Origin: Odoribacter sp.
Lineage (GTDB): Bacteria; Bacteroidota; Bacteroidia; Bacteroidales; Marinifilaceae
Assembly (NCBI GenBank): GCA_020024465.1
Contig: JAHHTT010000002.1
Span: forward strand, 1 to 64,000
DNA: 64,000 bases
Reading direction: 5' to 3'
Part shown: one piece after another, positions 15,716-26,040 of the stretch
Position numbering within the stretch: the stretch's first letter is position 1
Layout of the letters: every line of letters begins with the position of its first letter
Translations under genes and position numbers: made by a program
The notes under the pieces: generated by a model
Seen by the model: only the letters and a program-made list of their open reading frames with translations
The model's database searches: none
What the model was told of the DNA's origin: nothing

Positions 15716-17749
15716 CTACCAAATTTCAGCTCGTTTTTCCGGTGCCAAAAACATCGGATCACCTTCTTTTATTCCGAAAGCTTCGTTCCAACCGTTAATG
15801 TGTGGCAGAGTTCCATTGACTCTCCAACGCCCCAAAGAGTGAACATCCGTCTGTGTCAAATAATGAATTTGCTCATCACGAATATTAGCAGCCCAAACAT
15901 TTGCATACGATAAATAAAAACGCTGTTCAGGAGTAAAGCCTTCCACGTTTCCTAATGGAGCATCTTTTGTTGCATTATGAAATGCCTGGAATGCAATTTG
16001 CAAACCACCGTAATCCGCGATATTTTCACCCAAAGTCAGTTTGCCATTCGCATTCAATCCCGGCAAGACTTCTATTTTATCAAACCAATCAACCAAAACC
16101 TGTGCACGCTCTTCAAATTTTTTAGAGTCTTCTGCAGTCCACCATTCTTTTAAATTTCCGTCTTTATCATACAAACGTCCCTGATCGTCAAATCCATGAG
16201 TCATTTCATGGCCAATAACTACACCTATCGCACCATAATTAAATGCATCATCAGCACTCATATCAAAAAACGGATATTGCAGGATACCTGCAGGGAAACA
16301 GATCTCATTCGTGGTCGGGTTATAGTAAGCATTAACAGTTTGTGGAGTCATCAACCACTCTTTTTTATCAACCGGCTTACCTGCTTTTGCCAACATATAA
16401 GCATAATCAAACTCATTCGAACGCAAAATATTATTCCAATATGAATCATTTTTAATCTCCAAACCGGAATAATCCCGCCATGCATCAGGGTACCCCACTT
16501 TTACATAAATGGCATCCAATTTTTCCAGCGCTTTTTGTTTTGTTTCATCACTCATCCAAGTTAATTTCTGTATCCGTTCCCCCAATGCTTTCTGCAAATT
16601 ACCGACCAGTTTTACCATACGTTCTTTGGCTGCAACCGGGAAATATTTCTCAACATACATCTGTCCGACAGCTTCACCCATTGTGGCATCCACTGCTGCA
16701 ACAGCTCTTTTCCAACGAGGTTTCATTTCCTTGACTCCTGAAATCACCTTTCCGTTGAATTCAAAATTCTCTACTACAAAATCATCACTCAAATAAGCAG
16801 CTGCTGCATCTATTACCTTCCATTGCAAATAAGACTTCTGCTCATCAAGTCTACCTTTTGAGATCTGTTTTGCCGCTTCCTGCAACTGTTCCGGCTGTCC
16901 TACATTCAATTCTGACAGTTCATTCAAACCTAACGTACTGAAATATAAATCCCAATCAATTCCTGAAATTTGCTTTTTCAATTCTGTCACAGACATTTTG
17001 TGATAATTAGCATGCGGATCACGCATTTTTATCATATCATATGAAGCTTCTGCCAGTTTTGTTTCCACTTTCATAACATCAGCTGCCGCCTTCTGAGCAT
17101 CTTTTTCACTCCAGCCTGCCAATTGGAACATTTTAATCATATGTTCCTCATATTTTGTACGAATATTAACATTATTCTCATCCTCAGCCAAATAATAGTC
17201 TCGATTTCCCAAGCCTAAACCACCTTGATAAGTCTGCACAATATTCATGCTACTGTTCATATCATCAGCACTTACAAAAACAGAAAAATAAGGAGATAAA
17301 CCTTCGCGGGTCATCTGTGCTACCAAAGCCGACAATTCAGCATTACTTTTCACTGCTCTGATTCGCTCCAGCAACGGTTCTATAGGAGTCATTCCATCCT
17401 TATTCAATTTGGTGCTATCCATTGCCATCTTGTACAAGTCGCTGATCTTTTGTCCCACACTTCCTTTTTCAAACTGCTTATTAGCAACTTCTTCAATTAA
17501 TCCGCGCATTTGAGTATTATTATTCTCTCTTAACAAATCCATTGTGCCGAAACGCCCATACTCATCAGACAAAGGATGTGCTTTCATCCAACCTCCACAA
17601 GCATACTGATAAAAATCTGCATTGGGAGCAGCAGTTTTATCCAAATTGGAAACATCAATACCTCCCGACAACTGCTTATCCTTTTTACCATTACAAGCCA
17701 TAACAGCCAAAGCGAGAGCTACTACCGATAAATAAACTTTTGTGTTCAT
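15716..17749 (-). CDS. pepO: M13-family zinc metallopeptidase (PepO/neprilysin-like)
   Basis: A zinc endopeptidase acting on peptides at the cell envelope. The signal peptide ends in a lipobox (AVMACNG), predicting a lipoprotein. The zinc site HEMTH is at residues 514-518 and the third ligand Glu575 lies in GENIADYGG, both spaced as in neprilysin/PepO. The NAYYNPTTNEI substrate-binding segment is present. The protein ends EKRAEIW; the eukaryotic C-terminal CxxW is not conserved. At 677 aa it is full length. A consensus minus-strand promoter lies at 17807-17838. Confidence 0.94.
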   Translation of the reverse strand: MNTKVYLSVVALALAVMACNGKKDKQLSGGIDVSNLDKTAAPNADFYQYACGGWMKAHPLSDEYGRFGTMDLLRENNNTQMRGLIEEVANKQFEKGSVGQKISDLYKMAMDSTKLNKDGMTPIEPLLERIRAVKSNAELSALVAQMTREGLSPYFSVFVSADDMNSSMNIVQTYQGGLGLGNRDYYLAEDENNVNIRTKYEEHMIKMFQLAGWSEKDAQKAAADVMKVETKLAEASYDMIKMRDPHANYHKMSVTELKKQISGIDWDLYFSTLGLNELSELNVGQPEQLQEAAKQISKGRLDEQKSYLQWKVIDAAAAYLSDDFVVENFEFNGKVISGVKEMKPRWKRAVAAVDATMGEAVGQMYVEKYFPVAAKERMVKLVGNLQKALGERIQKLTWMSDETKQKALEKLDAIYVKVGYPDAWRDYSGLEIKNDSYWNNILRSNEFDYAYMLAKAGKPVDKKEWLMTPQTVNAYYNPTTNEICFPAGILQYPFFDMSADDAFNYGAIGVVIGHEMTHGFDDQGRLYDKDGNLKEWWTAEDSKKFEERAQVLVDWFDKIEVLPGLNANGKLTLGENIADYGGLQIAFQAFHNATKDAPLGNVEGFTPEQRFYLSYANVWAANIRDEQIHYLTQTDVHSLGRWRVNGTLPHINGWNEAFGIKEGDPMFLAPEKRAEIW

Positions 17750-17806
17750 AAAAATATTAAATTTTTCACAGGTTAATCACTTTTCAATAAACTTGAAAAG
17801 CGCATG

Positions 17807-17838
17807 CAAATATAGAGAAAGGTAAATGCAGTGACAAA
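17807..17838 (-). promoter_or_regulatory. Consensus Bacteroidetes promoter of pepO
   Basis: On the minus strand, TTTG (17838-17835), a 20-bp spacer and TATATTTG (17814-17807) match the TTTG-N20-TAnnTTTG consensus. The start codon is 57 bp downstream. Confidence 0.78.
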
Positions 17839-18023
17839 TGAATACATGTTTTTCAATCACTATTACTGCAAATGCAAAGTGCCATTAAATCTCTCAGCAA
17901 TTACAGAAATATTTAATAACACAAAATCACAAACATTTATAATAAATTATCCGCTTCCTCTCTCCACCTCCTTTTCAAACCAACACGAAAGCATATCTAC
18001 AAATACCTCTTCGAGAATGTTAT

Positions 18024-18066
18024 TAAAAATCTATAAGAAGCTTATTACCATTGGCTTCTTATAGAC
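18024..18066 (-). terminator. Terminator of hppA
   Basis: A perfect 12-bp stem (18030-18041 with 18054-18065), followed on the minus strand by five Ts, about 40 bp past the hppA stop. Confidence 0.82.
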
Positions 18067-18104
18067 TTTTACATAGATTTGTCTTTGTGTTCGATATAGA
18101 TTAG

Positions 18105-20288
18105 CTATAAAATGCTGAATGTACAGGTCAGACCTGCCATGACGATTGCCACCATACTCATCAGTTTGACAAGAATATTCAAACTGGGACCTGAGGTGTC
18201 TTTAAAAGGGTCCCCCACAGTGTCTCCAATCACTGTTGCCTTGTGACATTCAGAGCCTTTTCCTCCCAAATTACCCTCTTCAACATATTTCTTGGCATTG
18301 TCCCAGGCACCACCGGCATTAGCCATGAAGACTGCCAAAACAAAACCGGAACCCAAACCGCCTGCCAATAATCCCACTACACCGGCTACACCGAATATCA
18401 AACCGATGGCTATCGGGACTATGATTGCCAACAAGGACGGGAACAGCATTTCCCGCTGTGCACCACGGGTGGAAATTTCTACACAACGGGCATAGTCCGG
18501 CTCTGCCTTGCCTTCAAGAATACCTTTGATTTCCCGGAATTGACGACGCACTTCGTTGACCATTTTCTGTGCTGCACGTCCTACTGCATTCATCGTCAGA
18601 CCACAGAAAAGAAAAGCCATCATCGAACCGATAAATATTCCTGCCAATACTTTAGGATTCATCAAATTGACATCATAATAGGTCATCATATCCTTCAATC
18701 CGGCCGATGCCGTGTCGACAATATCACTACCCACCTCTAACGATGTGTGGCCTAAACGTACCAATCCCATTTTAATTTCTTCAATATACGATGCCAATAA
18801 AGCCAAACCTGTCAATGCTGCCGAGCCGATAGCAAACCCTTTACCGGTCGCTGCCGTTGTATTTCCCAATGCATCCAAAGCATCGGTACGTTTGCGCACC
18901 TCTTCACCCAATTCGCTCATTTCTGCATTACCTCCTGCATTGTCGGCAATCGGTCCATAAGCATCCGTAGCCAGCGTTATACCCAATGTGGAAAGCATAC
19001 CGACAGCAGCAATGCCCACACCATATAATCCCATCGACAAATTGCCCATATCCATTTCCGCAGCAAAAAGATAAGCCAATATGATTCCCACAACGATGGT
19101 CATCACCGGTATGGCAGTAGAAATCATTCCGGTGCCTATACCTTTTATAATCACTGTTGCAGGTCCCGTTTCCGCACTGACTGCAATATCCTGCGTCGGA
19201 CGATAGGCATGGGAAGTATAATACTCTGTCGCTTTACCGATTACAATACCTGTCAATAAACCGGTGATTATTGATCCGCATATCCAATAACTCAACCCCA
19301 ACAGGTAAATCACAGCAAAACTTGCCGCCACTATCAATATTGAGCTGGTATTGATACCTCTATCAAGCGAACGCAACAATTGCAACTGAGTAGCACCATC
19401 TTTTGTTTTCACCATAAATATACCCAGCAAGGACAGAATAACGCCCAATGCAGCAATCAGCATTGGCGCTAATATAGCATTAAACTGAAGTTCCGGCGAC
19501 GAGATAAAAGCTGCAGCCCCCAATGCCGCTGTTGCCAATACAGAGCCACAATACGATTCATATAAATCCGCACCCATTCCGGCAACGTCACCCACATTAT
19601 CACCTACATTATCAGCTATAGTTGCCGGATTACGCGGATCGTCCTCCGGAATGCCGGCCTCTACTTTACCTACCAGATCAGCACCGACATCCGCCGCTTT
19701 CGTAAAGATTCCGCCTCCTACCCGCGCAAACAAAGCCTGAGTGGAAGCACCCATACCAAAAGTCAGCATAGTAGTAGTAATCATCACCGCCTTATGGGTC
19801 GAATCCGCTTCCTCTATAAAATAATCCAATACCAACCACCATAATGAAATGTCAAACAAAGCCAGACCAACGACCACCAAGCCCATCACAGCTCCCGATC
19901 GAAATGCCACTTTCAGACCGTCATTCATACTGCGGGCAGCGGCATTTGCCGTACGTGCAGATGCATAGGTGGCTGTTTTCATTCCAATGAAACCGGCCAA
20001 ACCCGAAAAGAAACCTCCTGTCAAAAAAGCAAACCATACCCATCCGTTCTGCAATCCCGGTCCGTAAGCCATCCATGCGAAAAAAATACACAATATCAAA
20101 AATACAATACCTACTATTTTATATTGTTGTTTTAAATAAGCCATAGCTCCTTTACGCACATGGCCAGCAATACGCTTCATAATCTCGTTACCTTCCGATT
20201 CCTTCATCATATTCCTGAAAAAAATCCAGGCAAAAAACAGTGCTATCAATGAACAGACAGGCACTATCCAGAATAAATAATTAATCAT
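18105..20288 (-). CDS. hppA: K+-dependent membrane-bound pyrophosphatase
   Basis: An integral membrane pump of about 16 helices that couples pyrophosphate hydrolysis to cation export. The pyrophosphate-binding motifs [11 protein letters not shown] and DNVGDNVGD are intact. The motif GNTTAA near residue 475 has alanine where potassium-independent enzymes have lysine, so it should need K+. Bacteroides-type members of this subfamily pump Na+, with or without H+. I infer Na+-type transport but cannot read it with certainty. The 727-aa length is normal. It is a single-gene unit with its own terminator. Confidence 0.95.
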   Translation of the reverse strand: MINYLFWIVPVCSLIALFFAWIFFRNMMKESEGNEIMKRIAGHVRKGAMAYLKQQYKIVGIVFLILCIFFAWMAYGPGLQNGWVWFAFLTGGFFSGLAGFIGMKTATYASARTANAAARSMNDGLKVAFRSGAVMGLVVVGLALFDISLWWLVLDYFIEEADSTHKAVMITTTMLTFGMGASTQALFARVGGGIFTKAADVGADLVGKVEAGIPEDDPRNPATIADNVGDNVGDVAGMGADLYESYCGSVLATAALGAAAFISSPELQFNAILAPMLIAALGVILSLLGIFMVKTKDGATQLQLLRSLDRGINTSSILIVAASFAVIYLLGLSYWICGSIITGLLTGIVIGKATEYYTSHAYRPTQDIAVSAETGPATVIIKGIGTGMISTAIPVMTIVVGIILAYLFAAEMDMGNLSMGLYGVGIAAVGMLSTLGITLATDAYGPIADNAGGNAEMSELGEEVRKRTDALDALGNTTAATGKGFAIGSAALTGLALLASYIEEIKMGLVRLGHTSLEVGSDIVDTASAGLKDMMTYYDVNLMNPKVLAGIFIGSMMAFLFCGLTMNAVGRAAQKMVNEVRRQFREIKGILEGKAEPDYARCVEISTRGAQREMLFPSLLAIIVPIAIGLIFGVAGVVGLLAGGLGSGFVLAVFMANAGGAWDNAKKYVEEGNLGGKGSECHKATVIGDTVGDPFKDTSGPSLNILVKLMSMVAIVMAGLTCTFSIL

Positions 20289-20357
20289 AATTTTAAAGTT
20301 TAATAGTTAGCAGATATACAAAATTCGAATTAATTTTTGTAAAAACAAATAGAAAAA

Positions 20358-20398
20358 CAAAGAAAAATCGACTGCCCGTTTATCCGACAGCCGATTTT
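20358..20398 (-). terminator. Terminator of the META-domain gene
   Basis: An 11-bp stem containing one G-U pair on the minus strand (20398-20388 with 20374-20364) is followed by a T-rich tail, about 55 bp past the stop. Confidence 0.65.
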
Positions 20399-20454
20399 AA
20401 TTCAAATAAATACAAAAATACCAATCCCTGTACCCCATCCCAAACAGGATTTTT

Positions 20455-20889
20455 CTATTCTTCAGATTTTGCAGGAGCGACCATATAAACAATCATCACT
20501 TTTCCCTCTGCATCTTTCAGAATCAATTCCTCTTTACTTACAGTATAGGTTTTTACTTCTGCCAATGCCTTCATATATTTGTCCTCAAATTCAATGTCAG
20601 GACAGGTCATCAAGGTAATTCCACCAGGTACTAAAGTGATGTCTCCTTTTTCTGTTATCGTATAAGAACCAAAGAAACGATTGCAACCGGCAGAACCGGC
20701 CATTTTTGTACTATCGCTAAATGCCAAAACCGGCCGTTCAGCGGGATTAGCGACAACAATACCATCAGTGGTCAATGATTTTAACTGCCATTCATGGCTT
20801 TTCAATAAAGCCACTGAATCTTCACCTCCTTTACAACCTGTTAAAGCTGCTACTAATGCCACAAACATTACTGTCATCATTCTTTTCAT
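20455..20889 (-). CDS. META-domain lipoprotein (HslJ-like)
   Basis: A 144-aa lipoprotein with lipobox LTGCKG. The META domain spans roughly residues 30-135 and includes the diagnostic GCNRFFGSY block and the TLMTCPD segment. META/HslJ proteins are envelope proteins linked to heat-shock or antibiotic tolerance; the biochemical function is unsettled. The gene lies 26 bp downstream of rimO on the same strand, so it may be read through from rimO, although no functional link is evident. Confidence 0.85.
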   Translation of the reverse strand: MKRMMTVMFVALVAALTGCKGGEDSVALLKSHEWQLKSLTTDGIVVANPAERPVLAFSDSTKMAGSAGCNRFFGSYTITEKGDITLVPGGITLMTCPDIEFEDKYMKALAEVKTYTVSKEELILKDAEGKVMIVYMVAPAKSEE

Positions 20890-20915
20890 TGTTTTCCGAT
20901 TTTTATAAATTAAAC

Positions 20916-22214
20916 TTAATCTTCTTTGATCACCTTTGCATAAAGGTCGTATTCATCTGCACCGGTAATTTCGACAATACAGAATTTGCCAACAGTCAAC
21001 TCTTCATTAGTTGACACCAATACTTCAGGATCCACTTCCGGCGAATCATGCTCCGTGCGTCCGATATAATATTCCTCTTCTTTTCTATCTATCAGTATGC
21101 GCATCCGTTTTCCTATCAATGAAGCTGACAATTGTGCAGAAATATCGGCCTGAATTTTCATCACGATTTCTGCCCGCTCCTGCTTCACCTTTTCATCCAC
21201 ATCATCTTGATAATGCAAATCACAATAAGTGTCGTCCTCGTGTGAATAAGGAAATACCCCCAAACGCTCAAAACGCATTCCACGGACAAAGTCGCATAGC
21301 TCCTGAAAATCCTCTTCAGTTTCGCCAGGATGGCCAACCATCAAGGTTGTACGAATAAAAATTCCCGGTACTTCTTCCCGGATTTTACGTATCAGGCTGA
21401 TTGTTTGCTGCTTGGTCACTCCTCTTCGCATCAATCCCAGCATATGATTACTACAATGTTGAAGAGCAATGTCCAAATATCGGCATACATTCGAACGTTC
21501 GCGCATCACCGTTAACAACTCTTCTGGGAAACCTGCAGGATAAGCATAATGCAATTTAATCCACTCCACACCTTCAATATCTGCAATACATCCAATTAAT
21601 TCCGCAAGCCGATTTTTACCATATAAATCTATACCATAGTATGTCAAATCCTGTGCAACGACCAGTATCTCTTTGACTCCTCCTTTCACTAATTCACGAC
21701 ATTCGTCCAGCAATTCGTCAAAATCACGAGACTTGTGCTTACCGGTCATAATGGGTATTGCACAATAAGAACAAGTACGATTACAACCTTCAGAAATTTT
21801 CAGATACGCATAGTGGGATGGGGTTGTTAAAATTCTTTGATTACGAATACTTTCATCAAAACATTCTCCTATCTTTTCCATGATTCCCTTCCAGTCAAAT
21901 TTACCGAAAAATCCATCCACTTCCGGTATTTCCTGTTTCAAATCCTTTGCATATCGCTGTGACAGACATCCTATGACGTATACCTGCTTCACCAGTCCCT
22001 TTTTCTTTCTCTCCACTTGCTCCAGAATCGTATTTACTGATTCTTCCTTTGCATCTCCTATAAAACCGCATGTATTGACAATCACAACATCGGCATCCGA
22101 ATTTTCTACATCTGTTTCCGTCACATATCCGGCTTTGTTCAGCTGTTTCAACAACATCTCCGTATCCACCAAATTTTTGGAACACCCCAAACTTATTATA
22201 TTTGCTTTTTTCAT
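20916..22214 (-). CDS. rimO: Ribosomal protein S12 methylthiotransferase RimO
   Basis: A radical SAM enzyme that methylthiolates the conserved aspartate of ribosomal protein S12. Three domains are visible. The N-terminal MTTase domain has C11, C49 and C83, ligands of the auxiliary cluster. The radical SAM core has C144, C148 and C151 in SEGCNRTCSYC. A C-terminal TRAM domain starts near residue 365. The segment ISLGCSKNLVDTE is characteristic of RimO as opposed to MiaB. The ATG at 22214 is preferred over an upstream TTG. Length is 432 aa. Confidence 0.95.
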   Translation of the reverse strand: MKKANIISLGCSKNLVDTEMLLKQLNKAGYVTETDVENSDADVVIVNTCGFIGDAKEESVNTILEQVERKKKGLVKQVYVIGCLSQRYAKDLKQEIPEVDGFFGKFDWKGIMEKIGECFDESIRNQRILTTPSHYAYLKISEGCNRTCSYCAIPIMTGKHKSRDFDELLDECRELVKGGVKEILVVAQDLTYYGIDLYGKNRLAELIGCIADIEGVEWIKLHYAYPAGFPEELLTVMRERSNVCRYLDIALQHCSNHMLGLMRRGVTKQQTISLIRKIREEVPGIFIRTTLMVGHPGETEEDFQELCDFVRGMRFERLGVFPYSHEDDTYCDLHYQDDVDEKVKQERAEIVMKIQADISAQLSASLIGKRMRILIDRKEEEYYIGRTEHDSPEVDPEVLVSTNEELTVGKFCIVEITGADEYDLYAKVIKED

Positions 22215-22248
22215 ACGAGACAACAAGTAAAAGAAGTTTTCAGGGTTA

Positions 22249-22256
22249 CAAAGGTA
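22249..22256 (-). promoter_or_regulatory. -7 box of rimO
   Basis: CAAAGGTA on the plus strand reads TACCTTTG on the minus strand, 35 bp before the rimO ATG. The matching -33 box is unclear. Confidence 0.45.
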
Positions 22257-22277
22257 ATAAAATAAATAAATCTATCT

Positions 22278-22285
22278 ACTTTTGT
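22278..22285 (+). promoter_or_regulatory. -7 box of the YgiQ-type gene
   Basis: TACTTTTG matches TAnnTTTG 20 bp before the ATG and lies back-to-back with the rimO box, so the two genes have closely spaced divergent promoters. Confidence 0.45.
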
Positions 22286-22304
22286 CCGGTCATTTACTTA
22301 AAAT

Positions 22305-24164
22305 ATGAATACAGAACAACGACAATGGTTACCTACTTCCGTCAAGGAGGTTAAAGAACGGGGATGGGATTATTTGGATGTCATTCTCTTCTCGGGAGAT
22401 GCATATGTGGATCACCCATCTTTCGGAGCAGCAGTTATCGGCAGACTACTTGAATCGTTAGGCTTAAAAGTGGCCATCATCCCCCAACCTAACTGGCAGG
22501 ACGATTTGCGCGATTTCAAAAAACTGGGATGTCCACGTCTATTTTTCGGTATTTCCGCCGGCTCAATGGATTCAATGGTCAACCACTACACAGCTGCACG
22601 CCGCAGAAGATCGGACGATGCCTATACACCGGACGGACGAGCCGGTATGCGTCCGGATATGCCAACTATTGTCTATACCCATATTTTAAAACAATTATAT
22701 CCTGAAACACCCGTCATTATCGGAGGTATTGAAGCATCTTTGCGCCGGCTGACCCATTATGATTATTGGAAAGACTGTCCGCAACCTTCCATTCTCGCGA
22801 CAAGCGGGGCAGATCTTCTGGTGTACGGTATGGGGGAGAAACCATTAACAGAAATTTGCCGCATGCTCCAAAAAGGAGTTCCTTTTTATAGTTTGACCAA
22901 CATACCCCAAACAGTGGTGATTCGCCAGCAGGGAGAACAAGTAGCCGGCAACAAAAAATGGCAAACCCAACAATTGCATTCACACGAAAATTGCCTGCAA
23001 GATAAAAAGAAATATGCAGAAAACTTCCGGCATATTGAAGAAGAATCCAATAGTGTAGAAGCGGCCCGATTGATACAGTTTTTAGGAAACGACCAAATCA
23101 TTGTCAATCCCCCTTATCCTCCTCTAACGACCAAAGAACTGGATGCTGTATATGCCCTTCCTTTTACCCGCTTGCCTCATCCGCGCTATAAAGGGAAGGA
23201 GATTCCGGCATATAACATGATACGCCATTCCGTTACCATACACCGCGGATGTTTTGGGGGATGTGCATTTTGCACCATTTCCGCACATCAAGGTAAATTC
23301 ATCGTATCGCGTTCGCAAGAATCCATTTTTCAGGAATTGGACCGCATTACCCAAATGCCCGATTTTCATGGCACCATAAGCGATTTGGGCGGGCCGTCTG
23401 CAAATATGTATAATATGCACGGCAAAGACAACTCGCTTTGTAAACGTTGCAAACGGGCTTCCTGTGCATTTCCCAGCATCTGCAAAAATCTTGATACAGA
23501 TCACGCCGCCCTACTTCATCTTTATGAAGCGGCAAGACATCGTCCGGGTATTAAACACTGTTTTATCAGTTCCGGTATCCGTTATGACCTTTGCCTACAT
23601 GATACCGGCGATAAAAGTATCAATCAGACCAACCGCGAATACCTCGAGTCAGTTATACGCCATCATGTATCAGGACGTTTTAAAGTAGCTCCGGAACATT
23701 CATCTGCCCGCGTCCTTAAAATGATGCGAAAACCGTCATTCACGCTCTTCCAACAACTGAAAGGTCTGTTTGACAACATTAATGCAAAATATAAACTAAA
23801 CGAGCAAATTATACCTTATTTCATTTCATCGCATCCCGGATGTCGTCCGGAAGACATGGCAGAACTGGCAATTGCCACCAAAGAATTGGATTTCAAACTG
23901 GAACAGGTGCAAGACTTTACCCCGACACCCATGACTGTTGCCACAACCATCTACTATACAGGTTACCACCCTTATTCATTAAAACCTGTTGCTACAGTCA
24001 AAAATGCAAAAGAGAAAAAGATGCAAAATATGTTTTTCTTCTGGTATAAAAAAGAATTTCGAAAACAGATTGCCACAACTCTCCGACAGATAAACCGACC
24101 AGATTTGCTGTCCAAACTGTATAATCCCAAAGAGCAATGGCAAAAAAAAGGTACAAAATTTTAA
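22305..24164 (+). CDS. YgiQ-family radical SAM protein
   Basis: A 619-aa protein of the UPF0313/YgiQ group. The N-terminal half is a B12-binding-like domain without an obvious cobalamin signature. The radical SAM motif is HRGCFGGCAFC, with C316, C320 and C323 as cluster ligands. Other family hallmarks are SRRRSDDAYTPDGR-like and IVNPPYPPL segments. A further cysteine cluster (CKRCKRASCAFPSIC, near 377-391) could hold a second cluster. The reaction is unknown for the family; a cytoplasmic modification enzyme is likely. It is divergent from rimO, another radical SAM gene. Confidence 0.87.
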   Translation: MNTEQRQWLPTSVKEVKERGWDYLDVILFSGDAYVDHPSFGAAVIGRLLESLGLKVAIIPQPNWQDDLRDFKKLGCPRLFFGISAGSMDSMVNHYTAARRRRSDDAYTPDGRAGMRPDMPTIVYTHILKQLYPETPVIIGGIEASLRRLTHYDYWKDCPQPSILATSGADLLVYGMGEKPLTEICRMLQKGVPFYSLTNIPQTVVIRQQGEQVAGNKKWQTQQLHSHENCLQDKKKYAENFRHIEEESNSVEAARLIQFLGNDQIIVNPPYPPLTTKELDAVYALPFTRLPHPRYKGKEIPAYNMIRHSVTIHRGCFGGCAFCTISAHQGKFIVSRSQESIFQELDRITQMPDFHGTISDLGGPSANMYNMHGKDNSLCKRCKRASCAFPSICKNLDTDHAALLHLYEAARHRPGIKHCFISSGIRYDLCLHDTGDKSINQTNREYLESVIRHHVSGRFKVAPEHSSARVLKMMRKPSFTLFQQLKGLFDNINAKYKLNEQIIPYFISSHPGCRPEDMAELAIATKELDFKLEQVQDFTPTPMTVATTIYYTGYHPYSLKPVATVKNAKEKKMQNMFFFWYKKEFRKQIATTLRQINRPDLLSKLYNPKEQWQKKGTKF

Positions 24165-24183
24165 ATATGTCAATATTATTTTT

Positions 24184-24191
24184 TAACTTTG
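24184..24191 (+). promoter_or_regulatory. -7 box of the TPR lipoprotein gene
   Basis: TAACTTTG matches TAnnTTTG 28 bp before the start codon. No clear TTTG lies 20 bp upstream. Confidence 0.4.
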
Positions 24192-24219
24192 TCAAATAAT
24201 AGTCTGAAAGACAATATTT

Positions 24220-24972
24220 ATGAGGTATTTTTTTTATGGAATCGTATTTTTTTTCTGTTTGTCAGCCTGCCATTCCCAAATAAAACAATCAAACAAACGG
24301 GGGTTGGAATATATGAAACAGCAACAATATGACAAAGCCATTGCTGAATTCAACAATATACTAAAAGAAGATCCGCTGTGGTTTCCGGCTTATTATAATC
24401 GGGGAATTTCGTATGCCAATTCTGGCCGCAACAAAGAAGCTTTGCGAGATTTAAACTATGTACTGGCTAATTATCCCGACAATGCAAATGCTTACTTCAA
24501 CCGGGGAATTGTATATGAAAACTTAGGTTCTTTTTCCAAAGCCATTCAAGATTATACCGAAACCATCCAATTACGTCCGGATTTTATCATATCATACCAC
24601 TATCGAGGTATCGCACGTTTTCGAATGCTAGATCTGGACGGTGCTCTGGAAGATTATAATTGCGCCTTGAAATTAGGGGAAAATATCCAGATGGATGTAG
24701 CCACTGCTAAAGAATACGGACTTAATTCCAGTGCTTTGTATTTTAATCGCGGAGCCGTATTGCAAAAAAAAGGCAATATACAGGACGCCATTCAGGATTA
24801 TACGCAGGCTATCAATATTGATCCGGCAAGTGCGCAAAGCTATTTCAACCGTGCCATTGCACGCCTCTCACTCTCCGTGATGGATGAGGCAAAAGCAGAT
24901 TTGGAAGTTGCCTCACGTCTGGGATACAAACAAGCGGATGAAGTACTTCAAAAATATTTTGACAATCATTAA
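24220..24972 (+). CDS. TPR-repeat lipoprotein
   Basis: A 250-aa protein with a lipobox (CLSACHS) followed by about five tetratricopeptide repeats. Several are near-canonical, for example AYYNRGISYANSGRNKEAL, AYFNRGIVYENLGSFSKAI and ALYFNRGAVLQKKGNIQDAI. Such repeats form a superhelical protein-binding surface, here probably on the periplasmic side of the envelope. No catalytic domain is seen. It converges on manC with only 4 bp between stop codons. Confidence 0.85.
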   Translation: MRYFFYGIVFFFCLSACHSQIKQSNKRGLEYMKQQQYDKAIAEFNNILKEDPLWFPAYYNRGISYANSGRNKEALRDLNYVLANYPDNANAYFNRGIVYENLGSFSKAIQDYTETIQLRPDFIISYHYRGIARFRMLDLDGALEDYNCALKLGENIQMDVATAKEYGLNSSALYFNRGAVLQKKGNIQDAIQDYTQAINIDPASAQSYFNRAIARLSLSVMDEAKADLEVASRLGYKQADEVLQKYFDNH

Positions 24973-24976
24973 AGCA

Positions 24977-26026
24977 CTATTGCTGCGAAAATTCTTTAAT
25001 GCGTTGCTCATCAGACTTACGACATATCAGCAAAACTCCGTTTTCTTCAGCAATGATATAATTTTCCAATCCCTGCAACACCATAGACCGTCCTACTGGT
25101 ACATGAACAATACAGCCAGTACTTTCAATCATCCTCACACCATCCCCGATCACGGCATTTTGTGACGTATCCTTTGAAATTTGCTCATATAACGATCCCC
25201 ATGTACCTAAATCCGACCAACCGAATGAAGCAGGGAATACATATATATTACGTGCATTTTCCATAATGGCATAATCAATAGAAATATTTCTGCATTCCGG
25301 GAAATACCGGTTAATTACTTTCTGTTCTTCTGCTGTAAAAAATACCCCTTCCATACTGTCAAACAAAGTTGCCACATCCGGCAAAAAAGTGCGGAAAGCC
25401 CTTTCTATTGTATCCACTTTCCAAAGAAAAATACCGGCATTCCATAAATAATCGCCACTCTTCAAATAAGACCGTGCTGTCAACAAATCCGGTTTTTCTC
25501 TAAAAGCCTCGACTTCATGGATCTCTCTCTGATAAACAGAAATATTGTTTTTCATTTGAATGTACCCATAGCCAGTCTCAGGCCGGGTAGGCATCATACC
25601 CAAAGTCAAGATTCTTTCCCCGTCAGCCACAAACTGCATACCCTTCATCACAACACGACGAAATTCATGAATATCCAATACAATATGGTCAGAAGGAGAG
25701 ACCACCAAACAAGCATCAGGATCCCGTTTTTTGATTTTCCAGACAACATAGGCAATACATGGTGCAGTATTACGCATACAAGGCTCCAATAAAATATTGG
25801 AATCAGGGAGTTCTGGTAATTGCTGTCTCACCAATTCTTGGTAACGTACAGAAGTGACTATCCATATATTCTCTATGGGACAAATACCTTCAAAACGTTC
25901 AACAGTCAATTGTAACAACGTCTTACCAACTCCTAAAACATCTATAAACTGTTTAGGACGTTCCGGTGTACTCATTGGCCAAAAACGGCTTCCGACACCA
26001 CCTGCCATAATAATCAAATGATTCAT
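24977..26026 (-). CDS. manC: Mannose-1-phosphate guanylyltransferase
   Basis: Makes GDP-mannose from mannose-1-phosphate and GTP, supplying capsule, O-glycan and GDP-fucose synthesis. The nucleotidyltransferase signature GGVGSRFWPMS is at residues 9-19; FIDV, SPSDHIV and the FREKP segment follow. At 349 aa it lacks the C-terminal phosphomannose isomerase domain of bifunctional ManC/AlgA, so it is a monofunctional enzyme. It is transcribed after the acyltransferase gene (14 bp gap), so the two may share a transcript. Confidence 0.93.
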   Translation of the reverse strand: MNHLIIMAGGVGSRFWPMSTPERPKQFIDVLGVGKTLLQLTVERFEGICPIENIWIVTSVRYQELVRQQLPELPDSNILLEPCMRNTAPCIAYVVWKIKKRDPDACLVVSPSDHIVLDIHEFRRVVMKGMQFVADGERILTLGMMPTRPETGYGYIQMKNNISVYQREIHEVEAFREKPDLLTARSYLKSGDYLWNAGIFLWKVDTIERAFRTFLPDVATLFDSMEGVFFTAEEQKVINRYFPECRNISIDYAIMENARNIYVFPASFGWSDLGTWGSLYEQISKDTSQNAVIGDGVRMIESTGCIVHVPVGRSMVLQGLENYIIAEENGVLLICRKSDEQRIKEFSQQ

Positions 26027-26040
26027 ATCCTCCGTATCAA

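Larger units (their letters stand above)
17750..18104. other. Intergenic region between pepO and hppA
   Basis: It contains the pepO promoter and the hppA terminator. A short plus-strand open frame at 17831-18064 has no signal, no homology I recognise and overlaps the promoter, so I do not call it. Confidence 0.5.

Noticed and set aside
17831..18064. Plus-strand 77-aa open frame between pepO and hppA
   Set aside because: It overlaps the pepO promoter and the hppA terminator, and has no start signal or recognisable family.
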